Positions 7,288 to 16,258 of a DNA stretch of 36,956 nt are shown here, piece after piece. Source of the DNA: JACRAO01 sp964490895 (GTDB lineage Bacteria; Bdellovibrionota; UBA1018); the NCBI GenBank assembly GCA_964490895.1, contig CAZBEI010000097.1:1-36956 (forward strand), read 5' to 3'. The notes under the pieces are model-generated. The model was not told the origin of the DNA. It searched no databases and saw nothing but the letters and a program-made list of their open reading frames with translations. Numbering within the stretch: position 1 is the stretch's first letter; every line of letters starts with the position of its first letter. Both the position numbers and the translations under genes were made by a program.

Positions 7288-7735
7288 GTTCTATCTCTTG
7301 TCCGAAGGACTGATTTCCAGAGTAGTTAAATTCTATTTTTATTTTATTGAGTCCAGGCATGAGCGGAATAAAGTCTGTTTGATATTTTCCTGCATTTTCC
7401 TCTATGAAAACAGAAGCCGTATAGTGATTGGTTGTATTTAGGATTTGAGTTTTGAGGAGTTTTTCGCCAGAACCACAGAGCAAACCAGCAATTCTGACTC
7501 GATCCGAATCTACCCCCTGCGAAATCAATTTGTCGCAAGATATTTCTATGTTCTGAGGAGTTTTGACCACCGATGCGGGTTGTCTTGCTTGGGATTGTTC
7601 GGCAATCTCACTAAAAGTTGTTTTATCGGTAAAAAGATTGTAAACAGAATTTATAAAAATAAGCGAAACGATAGAAAAAATGGCAATTTCAACCGGATTG
7701 ATCCGATAACGGCGCACTTCTTTTGAGCCATTCAT
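7274..7735 (-). CDS. Membrane-anchored hypothetical protein
   Basis: A 153-residue protein that I cannot assign. One transmembrane segment (about residues 13-34, VEIAIFSIVSLIFINSVYNLF) follows a short basic N-terminus, giving an N-in topology. The rest (about 35-153) would be periplasmic and looks beta-rich, ending FGQEIELTVR. This resembles the single-TM, Ig-like-domain hypotheticals common in Bdellovibrio-type genomes, but that is only an impression. It is divergent from the histidine kinase gene at 7818 (82 bp shared upstream) and its 3' end overlaps the M1 gene by 14 bp. Confidence 0.75.
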   Translation of the reverse strand: MNGSKEVRRYRINPVEIAIFSIVSLIFINSVYNLFTDKTTFSEIAEQSQARQPASVVKTPQNIEISCDKLISQGVDSDRVRIAGLLCGSGEKLLKTQILNTTNHYTASVFIEENAGKYQTDFIPLMPGLNKIKIEFNYSGNQSFGQEIELTVR

Positions 7736-7817
7736 GTTCTTTAGATCGGAAAGTTGTGAAAATTTCGTGAGTCTTTAGTGAATTGTCATTTGAAAAAGGT
7801 AAATTCTTAGGGATATT

Positions 7818-9923
7818 ATGGACTTATTGGGTCAGTCTGCACTGGTTTTAGCTGCCGCTAGCTTTTCGTTTGGGGTTTCTGTTTTTTCTCGAAACGTCAA
7901 AAATAAGCTCTATCTCGCTTTTGCGGGGCTATGTGTTCTAATTGCCTTTTGGGCTTTTACATTTTCTCTCTCTAAGATTTGGAGTCAGTTTGAGTTTTAT
8001 CGTTTTCATCTATTGAGCAACATTTGGCTGGCTCCTGTCACTTTGGCTTTTATTCGCTCTCTGGTTCGGATTCAAGATGGCTTTAGTCGAAGGCTTTTAG
8101 ACCTGAGCTTAGGTGTGGCTTTATTTTTGACTGGGGCTTGGTTTTTTCGTGCGGACGAAAGACTCAATTGGGTCTTGCAAATCCTGTACTTCTCCCCTGG
8201 ATTTATTATTATTCAAATTGTCGAACTCATGTGGATTGATCGACGCTTGATGCATGGATTGAAACGCCACTCAAAAGTGCCAACTGTGGGGTTTGAAAAA
8301 AGAAATATCATTTATCTGGGAGGCCTACTCGTTTTAGTGACTCCAGTGATGGACCATGTGCACTGGGATTGGATGAGTGGGATTATCCCAACATTAGGAA
8401 ATATCGGTCTATCTATTTATTTATTTTTTCTCAGTCAGGCTATTTCTCAGCAAAGGCTGCTCAACTTTAGTGCGCTCGTTTCACGGTTTTTGGTTTTGCT
8501 CATTGTCGCCCTGATTTTAACCGTACTTTATACAGTGATGGTGGCTTGGATTCAAAATGCTCCAGGACTTTTTTTTCTCAACTCATTTATCGCCTCCTTC
8601 TTAATTTTAATGTTGCTTGATCCCCTTCGGTCTATGGTCCAATACCTGACTCAGTTTTTACTCACTCAACAACATCGAAAATTATACGAAGGAGTCTATG
8701 AGTCTCAACGCAAATTAATTGGGATTGTAGAGATGGGTTCTCTCTTTCAGTCAATTTTATATACAGTCGAACAGGTTTTGCATCCCAAAAAAGCAGTGTT
8801 GTATGTTTTAAGAACGGATGGAACAAGGTTTCGAAGAGTGAGATCTATTGGCAGGGATCTTTCCCAAGTGCATTCGCCCAGAGAGTTATTGGCTAACCAT
8901 ACCCTATTGCAACACTGTTTGGTTTTGCATAAAAAAGGAGAACTCCCGATTCTCTTGGACCAAATTTTAGAAAACGAAAGGGATCGAACGGCCAGCCGTG
9001 ATCAAAGTGCACGGATTTTGATACTCATTCAAAGTTTAAAGGCGCTCGAGGGAAATCTGTTGATCCCATTGCTCAACTCTGGGCAGATTTTGGGATTTGT
9101 TGTCGTGGATGTCGAGTCTCCGCCAGCCCCTTGGGGAAGTAATTGGGGGCTTTTGTCTGTTGTTTATCCATATTTTGAAGATGCGGCACGAACCTTAAAA
9201 AATATGGAGGTTTTTGTGCGGAGTCGTGAAAAAGAGCGCTTAGCTGCTTTGGGAGAGATGGCGGCAGGGCTTGCACATGAAATTAGAAACCCTCTGGGTG
9301 CCATTAAAGGGGCAGCACAGTATCTCGATCCAGCTCAAGATCGACCCGAGAGCCGGTTTTTGAAAGTCATTATAGAGGAAGTTGATCGGTTGAACCGTGT
9401 TGTCATTCGATTTTTGGAGTATTCGAAGCCCAGCGCGTTTGAATTTAAAAAAATAGATGCTTCTTCGTTGGCCCAAAAAACTATTGATCTATTGCGTCCG
9501 AGTCTCAGTCCTCATGTTTTATTAGAGTTTGTGCCCTCCCAAAAAGAGGGTTTGCTTTTTGCTTCGCCGGAACAAATTCAACAGGTGTTATTGAATTTAA
9601 TTCAAAACAGTTTCAAAGCTTTAGCTGGAAAGTCACAGTCAAAAGTCAAAGTCAGTGTTGAAGTAGAGGGAGAGGGAACTCAAAAAGAGGTTGCCCTCGT
9701 AGTGGAGGACAATGGACCCGGAATTAAAAGGGAAAATTTTGACAAAATTTTTATCCCCTTTTTTACAACTCATCCGAGTGGAACGGGATTGGGGCTTTCT
9801 ATTTGCCAAAAAATCATTGAGGCGCACCGAGGGCGTATTGAGGTTCAAAGCGAAGAGGGGAGATTTGCTCGTTTTTCTGTGTTATTACCTTTTTATGGCG
9901 AAGCCAAAGATCTTAGTCATTGA
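7818..9923 (+). CDS. Membrane sensor histidine kinase (7TM-GAF-HisKA-HATPase)
   Basis: A 701-residue NtrB/AtoS-type kinase. Roughly residues 1-275 hold about seven or eight hydrophobic segments of the histidine-kinase 7TM sensor type. A GAF-like region spans about 300-455. The H-box AAGLAHEIRNPLGAIKG has phospho-acceptor H487. The ATPase domain shows an N-box (NLIQNSFKAL), G1 (DNGPGI), F (IFIPFF) and G2 (GTGLGLSI). It autophosphorylates on His and passes the phosphate to a response regulator, almost certainly the product of the next gene, which it overlaps by 29 bp. The signal is unknown; the 7TM and GAF parts suggest a membrane or small-molecule cue. The kinase core is intact. Confidence 0.95.
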   Translation: MDLLGQSALVLAAASFSFGVSVFSRNVKNKLYLAFAGLCVLIAFWAFTFSLSKIWSQFEFYRFHLLSNIWLAPVTLAFIRSLVRIQDGFSRRLLDLSLGVALFLTGAWFFRADERLNWVLQILYFSPGFIIIQIVELMWIDRRLMHGLKRHSKVPTVGFEKRNIIYLGGLLVLVTPVMDHVHWDWMSGIIPTLGNIGLSIYLFFLSQAISQQRLLNFSALVSRFLVLLIVALILTVLYTVMVAWIQNAPGLFFLNSFIASFLILMLLDPLRSMVQYLTQFLLTQQHRKLYEGVYESQRKLIGIVEMGSLFQSILYTVEQVLHPKKAVLYVLRTDGTRFRRVRSIGRDLSQVHSPRELLANHTLLQHCLVLHKKGELPILLDQILENERDRTASRDQSARILILIQSLKALEGNLLIPLLNSGQILGFVVVDVESPPAPWGSNWGLLSVVYPYFEDAARTLKNMEVFVRSREKERLAALGEMAAGLAHEIRNPLGAIKGAAQYLDPAQDRPESRFLKVIIEEVDRLNRVVIRFLEYSKPSAFEFKKIDASSLAQKTIDLLRPSLSPHVLLEFVPSQKEGLLFASPEQIQQVLLNLIQNSFKALAGKSQSKVKVSVEVEGEGTQKEVALVVEDNGPGIKRENFDKIFIPFFTTHPSGTGLGLSICQKIIEAHRGRIEVQSEEGRFARFSVLLPFYGEAKDLSH

Positions 9924-11298
9924 TGACGAAAAAAACATCACTTTAGTGATCCAAGCCATGCTCGAAAAAGCGGGGTTCGAGGCTTTAGTTTTCAATGACT
10001 CACAACTTGCACTCACTTGTTTGGAGTCTGACAGGGTGCATGTTTTGATCACGGACCTCTACATGCCAGAAATGGGAGGGATAGAAATTTTAGAGCATTG
10101 TAAAAAAAATTATCCTCACATCCCTATCGTCGTAATTACAGCTTATGGCACAGTGGAGACAGCGGTGTCTTGTTTGAAAAATGGGGCTTTTGATTACATC
10201 ACAAAACCATTTGACCAAGCTGAGTTTTTGTCTGTCATTCAAAATGCAAATCATACTTTTGAGAGACGCGAAAAAGAACCCCTTTCTATTTTTTCGCATG
10301 CTGAAAAAACACAGTCAGAAAAAGCTCAAATTTCTTCGCTCACTGGAAATACACCTCAAATCCATGAGGTCATTAAGACCATCCAAAAAATAGCTGCTTC
10401 TCCATCGACTGTTTTAGTCTTAGGAGAAAGTGGAACAGGAAAAGAGTTAGTGGCTTACGAAATCCATCAAAATTCGACTCGGGTCAAAAAGCCCTTTATT
10501 AAAGTCAATTGTGCTGCCATTCCTGGCCCACTTATCGAAAGTGAATTATTTGGATACGAAAAGGGAGCCTTTACAGGGGCCGTAAGCTCTAAGCCTGGAC
10601 GTTTTGAACTCGCCCATGAGGGTACTTTGTTTTTAGACGAAATCGCAGAAATACAGTTAGAGATGCAAGCCAAGCTTTTGCGGGTTTTGCAAGAACATCA
10701 ATTTGAGCGAGTGGGGGGAATTCATACCATTCGAGTAGATGTGAGAATTATTGCAGCCACCAACAAGGATTTGGAAACAGAAGTCAAAGCTGGAAAATTT
10801 CGAGAAGATTTATTTTACAGACTCAATGTGGTACCTATTCGTCTCCCCTCTCTTCGCGAGAGAAAAGATGACATTGAGCTTCTGGTGAAAATTTTTGTTC
10901 AACAATTTAACCAAAAATTAAAGAAAAACGTCACGTCGATTGAGCCCCTATGTTTAACTTATTTAAAAACCTATCATTGGCCTGGAAATATTAGGCAATT
11001 GGAAAATACCATGGAGAGAATGTTGCTTTTAGCAGACGGACAAGTTTTAGAAAAAAGGGATTTGCCTTCCGAAATTGTGGAGGCTGTTGGCACAGTAAAA
11101 GTGGCTGACGAGCCAGTTGGATTTAAGGAAACTGTAAAACGACAAACTCAATCTGTAGAACGAGAGCTGATCGAAAAAGCTTTGGATGAGACGGGGGGCA
11201 ATATCACTCGTGCCTCAGAAAAACTCGGTCTTTCGCGAAAGGGTTTGCAGATTAAGATAAAAGAACTAGGGATCAGTAGGACAGACTTTCAATGTTAA
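9895..11298 (+). CDS. NtrC-family sigma-54-dependent response regulator
   Basis: A 467-residue activator with receiver, AAA+ and Fis-type HTH domains. The receiver has the acidic pair D10/D11 (VIDDE) and phospho-acceptor D54 in ITDLYMPEMGG. The AAA+ domain has Walker A GESGTGKE (177-184) and the sigma-54 contact loop GAFTGA (224-229). The C-terminal HTH (about 430-460) contains GGNITRASEKLGLSRKGLQ. It should hydrolyse ATP to open sigma-54 promoters. I start at ATG 9895 (MAKPKILVIDDE), which is exactly the usual start of a receiver domain. The frame is open further back, but that part lies inside the kinase gene in another frame. One possible target is the sigma-54-like promoter at 29171-29184. 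The 3' end overlaps the convergent gene by 4 bp. Confidence 0.95.
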   Translation: MAKPKILVIDDEKNITLVIQAMLEKAGFEALVFNDSQLALTCLESDRVHVLITDLYMPEMGGIEILEHCKKNYPHIPIVVITAYGTVETAVSCLKNGAFDYITKPFDQAEFLSVIQNANHTFERREKEPLSIFSHAEKTQSEKAQISSLTGNTPQIHEVIKTIQKIAASPSTVLVLGESGTGKELVAYEIHQNSTRVKKPFIKVNCAAIPGPLIESELFGYEKGAFTGAVSSKPGRFELAHEGTLFLDEIAEIQLEMQAKLLRVLQEHQFERVGGIHTIRVDVRIIAATNKDLETEVKAGKFREDLFYRLNVVPIRLPSLRERKDDIELLVKIFVQQFNQKLKKNVTSIEPLCLTYLKTYHWPGNIRQLENTMERMLLLADGQVLEKRDLPSEIVEAVGTVKVADEPVGFKETVKRQTQSVERELIEKALDETGGNITRASEKLGLSRKGLQIKIKELGISRTDFQC

Positions 11299-12410
11299 AT
11301 TTTTGCAAGTTCCCACTCAATGAGGGCACGTGAGGAAAGGACTGCGTTGGCCAACGCGTGACAAGTGACCTTTTCAAGGCGTTTTCGGGTGGTTTCTTTT
11401 TTCGGATCTACAAACAAGAAGGCATAATCGACCACCCCTTTATGGTTGGGAATATCATATGCGGGAAGCATCATTTCATTTCCAAAAAACTGCATATTGG
11501 CCGCCCCGACCTCAGGGGCCAGTTCTATAGATCTGTTAGCGACTTCGTGTGCGAGTTCGAGCGGGGCCATTTTTTCAAATCCGGGGTGCAAGGTCCCATA
11601 TTTTTCGGCTTGAGTGAGGCAGTCATTGAATATTGATTTTTCCTTTTGAGATAAATTAAAATAGACATAATCTTCGTATGCAAAATGGTAGTTCGAAACT
11701 GTGCGAGTGCTCTCTTTGACAAGGTTGTGGAAGCCTCCAAAAACCTCAAGCCAGGGTATCATGCTTAACGTTGGCACTTGGACTGAGTGAAAGGGCTGAG
11801 TGAGGTCCTGCAAATAATGCATGGACCAATTTAAGACTCGAAAGCCCCAGTAGTAGTTTTTGCTTTGTAAAAGAGAGAGGGCCTCGTCAGCAAATGCTTT
11901 TACTCTGTCTGGAGACTGTCCGAGCGAACGCATCGGTATTTGAAAAGTGGCAATGGGATGAGCAAGTTTCCAGCCCCCAAAATAAAGGTGTCTAAATCCT
12001 TGGCTGGTGGGGCCTGCTGTACCTCCCGTGTAGTTTCTGTCTCCACTCGGGTCCGCGGAATCCTCTAAGTTTCTATCCATTCCATGATCTGGTTCGTCTA
12101 CACTTTGAGCTAAAAAAATGTCTTTGGCATATTGAACGTGTAATACTGGGAAAGAAGCACGAGGGTTTAGTTTGAGCTCGTTGCTGGCCAACTTTCTACC
12201 ACCCTCTATTTTAACGAGGTTAGAAAAAACTTCTTGCAAGGTGATGGCTGCGAGATGATCGGGGCTCGCTTTGAGTGTTTCTAGCTTTGTGAGATCACTC
12301 AGCTTTAAACTTTTTACTACCCAGGGCATCAAGACTTGGTGTTTTTCCCAGGCATAACCATTGATTGAAAAAAAGAGAAACCCCCACACTAAAAAAAATC
12401 GCGCCCCCAT
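11295..12410 (-). CDS. Secreted zinc-dependent phospholipase C / S1-P1 nuclease-like hydrolase
   Basis: A 371-residue protein with a signal peptide (about 1-20, ending INGYA) and then WEKH. A mature N-terminal Trp (W21) is a hallmark of the zinc phospholipase C/P1 nuclease superfamily, where it ligates zinc. Other expected ligands are present: D108/H109 in EPDHG, H141 in FRHLYFGG, H198-D202-H208 in HYLQDLTQPFH (spacing +4/+10 as in Bacillus PLC), and H242-E246 in YHFAYE. The H-x3-E end favours the phospholipase C branch over the nuclease branch, which has H-x3-D. It should act outside the inner membrane on phospholipid or nucleic-acid phosphodiesters. It lies 36 bp downstream of glutamate dehydrogenase, and its SD appears to be a G-rich run before the ATG. 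The bond it cleaves is not proven. Confidence 0.8.
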   Translation of the reverse strand: MGARFFLVWGFLFFSINGYAWEKHQVLMPWVVKSLKLSDLTKLETLKASPDHLAAITLQEVFSNLVKIEGGRKLASNELKLNPRASFPVLHVQYAKDIFLAQSVDEPDHGMDRNLEDSADPSGDRNYTGGTAGPTSQGFRHLYFGGWKLAHPIATFQIPMRSLGQSPDRVKAFADEALSLLQSKNYYWGFRVLNWSMHYLQDLTQPFHSVQVPTLSMIPWLEVFGGFHNLVKESTRTVSNYHFAYEDYVYFNLSQKEKSIFNDCLTQAEKYGTLHPGFEKMAPLELAHEVANRSIELAPEVGAANMQFFGNEMMLPAYDIPNHKGVVDYAFLFVDPKKETTRKRLEKVTCHALANAVLSSRALIEWELAKI

Positions 12411-12446
12411 ACAGTACCCCCCCGAAATTTCCCGTACTTTCTATTC

Positions 12447-13763
12447 TTACGGGAATAGACCGCGTAATAGCATGGCTCGGTTGAGTCGGTCAACCCCACA
12501 AATGAGGGCGGCTGTTTTCATCCCACACTTGTATTTGGCCTGAGTGTCGATGACCCTTTTAAAGGCGGTAGATAACACTTCGGCCAATTTTTCGTTGACC
12601 TCTGCCTCACTCCAAAAAAAGTTTTGCATGCCTTGAACCCATTCGAAATAAGACACAACAACTCCCCCAGCGTTACAAAGCACGTCTGGGACAATAAAAA
12701 CGCCTTTTTCTTCGAGTATTTTAAGAGCGTCAGACTGAATGGGGCCATTGGCTCCTTCTGCAATAATTTTTGCTTTGATTTGAGCTACGTTTTTGGCAGT
12801 GATCACTCCATCGATAGCAGCTGGAATTAAAATATCCACAGGGAGCGCAAACAAGTCCTCATTGGAAATGGACTCGCATTGCCCTTTGTATTCGCTGAGT
12901 AGCTCTCCTCTTTTTACATGGCTCATGAGTTCTGGGATATTGAGGCCATTTTTATTGTAAACTCCTCCAGAGTAATCACTCACGGCAATCACCTTGGCCC
13001 CCAGCTGATGAATTTCGTAGGCGGCCACAGCGCCTACTTTTCCAAATCCATGCACTGACACCGTTGTGGCCGAATCCATCCGGATAGAGGTTTTACCTAA
13101 TTTTGTAAGGTGCTTGATAGCGTGTTGAATCGTGTAGACCACTCCTCTTCCTGTGCTTTCGTTTCTTCCGAGGGAGCCCCCAATTTCTATAGGTTTACCT
13201 GTGACCACCCCTGGAATTGCAAACCCTCTTTCTTGTGAGTAAGTGTCCATCATCCAAGCCATGTGTTGTGAGTCGGTGCCAATGTCAGGGGCTGGAATGT
13301 CTTTGTCTGGCCCGATAATCATGTTGATCTCTGAGGTGTAACGCCTGGTAAGGGCTTGTGCCTCTTGTCTAGAGAGTTTGTTGGGATCCACTCTGACGCC
13401 CCCTTTAGCGCCACCCAGTGGGAGCCCCACTAAGGAGCACTTAAAGGTCATGAGCATCGCAAGCCCAGCCACTTCGGAGAGATTCACGCCTGGGTGAAAT
13501 CTGATTCCTCCTTTTCCAGGTCCTAGAGTCATGTTGTGTTGAACTCGGTAACCCTCAAATACTTTGATGCTTCCATCATCCAAGCGGATGGGGACACTCA
13601 CAATGAGTGCTCGTTTTGGAAATTTTAGTCGTTCTGCAATATTGGGATCGAGTTTCATTGTATGGGCTGCTTCTCGGAGTTCGGTGACCGCATTTCGATA
13701 GAGGTCGCTAGAATCCCAGAGTTGAGAAGTCATTGATCCAGTGCCGTTTGAGGTATGTTCCAT
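12447..13763 (-). CDS. gdhA: Glutamate dehydrogenase (Glu/Leu/Phe/Val dehydrogenase family)
   Basis: A 438-residue cytoplasmic enzyme that interconverts glutamate with 2-oxoglutarate and ammonia, using NAD(P). The substrate side has K84 in GPGKGGIRFH, K108 in MTFKCSL and the catalytic K120 in PLGGAKGGVRVDP. The nucleotide-binding domain begins near residue 230 with VSVHGFGKVG, and IIAEGANGP and LCNAGGVVVSYFEW are family signatures. Length fits the bacterial hexameric NAD(P) enzymes. No good SD is seen before ATG 13763; a second in-frame ATG ten codons later (MTSQLWDSS) could be the real start. It may be co-transcribed with the phospholipase-like gene. Cofactor preference cannot be decided by eye. 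Confidence 0.93.
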   Translation of the reverse strand: MEHTSNGTGSMTSQLWDSSDLYRNAVTELREAAHTMKLDPNIAERLKFPKRALIVSVPIRLDDGSIKVFEGYRVQHNMTLGPGKGGIRFHPGVNLSEVAGLAMLMTFKCSLVGLPLGGAKGGVRVDPNKLSRQEAQALTRRYTSEINMIIGPDKDIPAPDIGTDSQHMAWMMDTYSQERGFAIPGVVTGKPIEIGGSLGRNESTGRGVVYTIQHAIKHLTKLGKTSIRMDSATTVSVHGFGKVGAVAAYEIHQLGAKVIAVSDYSGGVYNKNGLNIPELMSHVKRGELLSEYKGQCESISNEDLFALPVDILIPAAIDGVITAKNVAQIKAKIIAEGANGPIQSDALKILEEKGVFIVPDVLCNAGGVVVSYFEWVQGMQNFFWSEAEVNEKLAEVLSTAFKRVIDTQAKYKCGMKTAALICGVDRLNRAMLLRGLFP

Positions 13764-13809
13764 GGTTCGTAGTCTATCGCAGGGTTTAAGTTCAGGGTAG
13801 ATATAAATT

Positions 13810-14451
13810 CTAAAACTTCGAATTAAAACAATAAATATGTCGGATATCGATGTGCTGAAAGCGAACTTGTTTGAGTTTCATGGACGCGAGCTGCAAGATC
13901 AGCTTGGTCTGTTGGCTTTTGTCCTGAAATTTTACTTTTTGAATCTCGCCTAAAATAAAAGATTGAACTTCGATCGGGTGGAAGCAAAATCCTTTCGAAA
14001 ATTCGTAGTGCCCCTTAAAAGGAATGAGTCTTGCCTCGAAAATATCCCCTTGTGTGAAACCACTTTTTAATTCGACGTTTTTAACTGGATAAGACTTTTT
14101 AGAAAACAGGTCTTTCACAACCAAGTCTTTTTTAAAAAAAGACACCCCCTTTAGACGAAACATCGAATGAAGGGTGGCACAAAAGTCTTTGTAAATATTA
14201 AGTTCTTCGTCACTCAATCGATTTTTGTTTTTACGAAAATAATACTTAATGGGGGGCAAGTCCACTCCAGGCAGGTCTCGACCAAAGAGGTACCAGTCCA
14301 CAAAAATACACATTCTTTGTTCAAACTCAGGGTCATCTTCGTACACGATCCCTGCTTTTTCGAAATACTCTCCCTTAGCTTGATGCACTTCGCGGTAATA
14401 ATCCCCCGTTGTAAATTCTTCGATGACGGGGTCCAAGTATTTCTGGTACAT
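13810..14451 (-). CDS. Conserved hypothetical protein
   Basis: A 213-residue soluble protein with no signal peptide or TM. The N-terminal half carries an acidic stretch, DDPEFEQRM, followed by DWYLFGRDLPGVDLPPIKYY, a pattern I recall from uncharacterised proteins of Bdellovibrio and Myxococcus relatives. No catalytic motif stands out. The start ATG (14451) lies only 8 nt after a 74-bp palindrome on this strand, with no Shine-Dalgarno in between, so initiation may depend on that structure or be SD-independent. It is last in the minus-strand run that begins with the GT9 gene at 18206. Confidence 0.7.
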   Translation of the reverse strand: MYQKYLDPVIEEFTTGDYYREVHQAKGEYFEKAGIVYEDDPEFEQRMCIFVDWYLFGRDLPGVDLPPIKYYFRKNKNRLSDEELNIYKDFCATLHSMFRLKGVSFFKKDLVVKDLFSKKSYPVKNVELKSGFTQGDIFEARLIPFKGHYEFSKGFCFHPIEVQSFILGEIQKVKFQDKSQQTKLILQLASMKLKQVRFQHIDIRHIYCFNSKF

Positions 14452-14459
14452 TGCGTATA

Positions 14460-14533
14460 CTCTAGCATTATTCTTTCTTTTTTTTAGGATATTTTAAAAA
14501 ATATCCTAAAAAAAAGAAAGAATAATGCTAGAG
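14460..14533. repeat. 74-bp palindrome: perfect 36-bp arms, 2-nt centre
   Basis: The left arm is 14460-14495 and the right arm 14498-14533, complementary at every position, with AA between. The arms run CTCTAGCATTATTC, a C/T-rich part with eight T, then AGGATATTTT. The right arm includes the TAG stop of the glycosyltransferase gene (14528-14530). The other arm ends 8 nt before the next start. Because the U-tract lies upstream of the core stem on both strands, it is not a standard intrinsic terminator. It could block transcription read-through, stabilise mRNA ends, bind protein or extrude as a cruciform. Confidence 0.97.
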
Positions 14534-16258
14534 CAACCCCCGCTCGCATCGAGTTTTTTTGGACTGCTTTAGCTCCTCCAGCCGCACGTCATTGGACAAC
14601 GTAAACTCTCGTTTTTCGTGCCAAACATGGAATTGTAGGGCCAAGCCTTTGAGAGATTTGATTTTGAGACCCAAGTTTTGAAATCGGATCTCTACATCGG
14701 TATCTTCTCTTCCGTAGCCCTCATAAGTTTCGTCAAATCCATTAATTGCGTCCATCACCTTCTTAGAGACAGAAAAATTGCCGCCTTTCATGTCAATAAT
14801 GTGATTCATTTTAAGAATTTTTCGAAAAATAGGGAACGGCACCCGAAGGCTTCTTTGGAGGTGTGTGGTTTCGCCCTTCAAAATACTTTTAAGCAGGGCG
14901 GGTTTTGGAAAGTCAAAAAATCCATTTCTAATTTTTTTAGGTGTCATAGAGTGACTCAGGGTGGGCCCCAGTTCTAATCTGCGTCCAGCCAGATAAGTCC
15001 CTGCCTCCTGATTTTGAGCATGATCCAGCACATAATGCTTATGGGGAATAGAATCCCCGTCTAAAAAAATCAGGGTCTCCCCTTGGGCTTCACGAATCGC
15101 TTGGTTTAAGATTTTACATTTTCGGAACCCCTCGTGAGGTTGCCAAAAGTGTTGCACAGGAAACGGAGCAAGAGCTTTGAAGTCTTCAATCACTTTGAGA
15201 GTGCTACTGCCTGAGCCATCATCACAAAACAAGACTTCGAGGTTTTTATAGGATTGTCTTAAAATTCCAGCACAAACAAGTTCTAAGTGCCTGGGTTGTT
15301 CGTATGTAGAAACGATTAGACTTACTTTTTGGGCATGGACAAATAGAGTGGGCTTCGCAACAAGCCGGTAACTCTTATATTCAAAAAAACGCACACCGGT
15401 AACTCTCTCAATGCAATCAAGCGTGATTTTTTTCAGATCACTCCACTTCCACTCCATCGGAGTCGTCTCAAAATCCCAACTCCACTTTGTGCTCTCAATT
15501 TTACCGTGCATGACTTGGGGATGTGAACCGGTGTATTTTTTTAAACCCAAAATTCGTTTGTAGCGATAATTATCGCCCGTAAAAGGTTGCTCAGACTCTC
15601 TTGCCTTTGCATCGGGCTCGCCATGATAGAGCTGGTCAAAATGGTATGTTTTTTTCTTCATGAGTGAGGGTTCCCTGACCCAACCATAATGAAACACCCT
15701 CACTCCAGAGAGTATGACTTTGAGTTTAGTTCCGTCTTGATTTCTAAAACTTTGAGCGTCTCCAATACTTTTGATCCCTTTGTGATTTCTAAAAATTCGC
15801 ACTTCTCTGCGGTAGCTCGAGCGAGAGACTTGGATGATTTTATAAGATCCATAAAAGTGGAGGTAATCAAGGAGCAAGCCCTCCACCTGGGGCTCATTTT
15901 GTAATTTCTCTAAGCATGCTCTGAGTTGAAAAAAATCCTGTTCGTGCAAAACCTCATCAGCCTGAAGATAAATACACCAATCTCCAGAACATTGACTTAG
16001 GGCAAAATTAGTTTGTTCAGATAAGACGACCCCATTTTTTTTCTTCTCTCTGTTGTCTAACTCCCAGTCTCTTTCAAAATATTTTATTTTTTTCTCTGCT
16101 TGCGCTAATTTCTCAATATTTTCTAAGGTATTGTCATCCCCGGATCCAACATTGACAACAAGCTCGTCTACGCATGGAAGCAGGGAGCGCAAAGATTCTC
16201 TATAGGGGTAATCAAAGAGAGATCCATTTCGAATGATGGTAAATCCAGAAATTTTCAT
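14528..16258 (-). CDS. Two-domain family 2 glycosyltransferase
   Basis: Two GT-A glycosyltransferase domains in one 576-residue chain. The N-terminal domain (about 1-290) starts MKISGFTIIRNG and has an ADEVL acidic motif of the WaaE-like GT2 type. The C-terminal domain (about 310-576) starts VSLIVSTYEQPRHLE, has CDDGSG, the DxD motif LDGDS, and the late MKGGNFSV/GFDETYEGYGREDTD acceptor-side motif. No TM segments, so it is cytoplasmic and probably acts on a lipid-linked sugar at the inner membrane. I start at ATG 16258, which gives an ATGA overlap with the upstream gene (16255-16258); a start at 16294 would add twelve unmatched residues. Two domains suggest two successive sugar additions, e.g. 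in LPS or capsule. Donor sugars are unknown. Confidence 0.88.
   Translation of the reverse strand: MKISGFTIIRNGSLFDYPYRESLRSLLPCVDELVVNVGSGDDNTLENIEKLAQAEKKIKYFERDWELDNREKKKNGVVLSEQTNFALSQCSGDWCIYLQADEVLHEQDFFQLRACLEKLQNEPQVEGLLLDYLHFYGSYKIIQVSRSSYRREVRIFRNHKGIKSIGDAQSFRNQDGTKLKVILSGVRVFHYGWVREPSLMKKKTYHFDQLYHGEPDAKARESEQPFTGDNYRYKRILGLKKYTGSHPQVMHGKIESTKWSWDFETTPMEWKWSDLKKITLDCIERVTGVRFFEYKSYRLVAKPTLFVHAQKVSLIVSTYEQPRHLELVCAGILRQSYKNLEVLFCDDGSGSSTLKVIEDFKALAPFPVQHFWQPHEGFRKCKILNQAIREAQGETLIFLDGDSIPHKHYVLDHAQNQEAGTYLAGRRLELGPTLSHSMTPKKIRNGFFDFPKPALLKSILKGETTHLQRSLRVPFPIFRKILKMNHIIDMKGGNFSVSKKVMDAINGFDETYEGYGREDTDVEIRFQNLGLKIKSLKGLALQFHVWHEKREFTLSNDVRLEELKQSKKTRCERGLL

Noticed and set aside
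9712..9894. N-terminal extension of the NtrC-type regulator
   Set aside because: The 61 extra codons lie inside the kinase ATPase domain in another frame. The receiver domain starts normally at 9895.
14460..14533. Giant palindrome as a normal Rho-independent terminator
   Set aside because: On both strands the T run precedes the core stem and A residues follow it, the reverse of a terminator.
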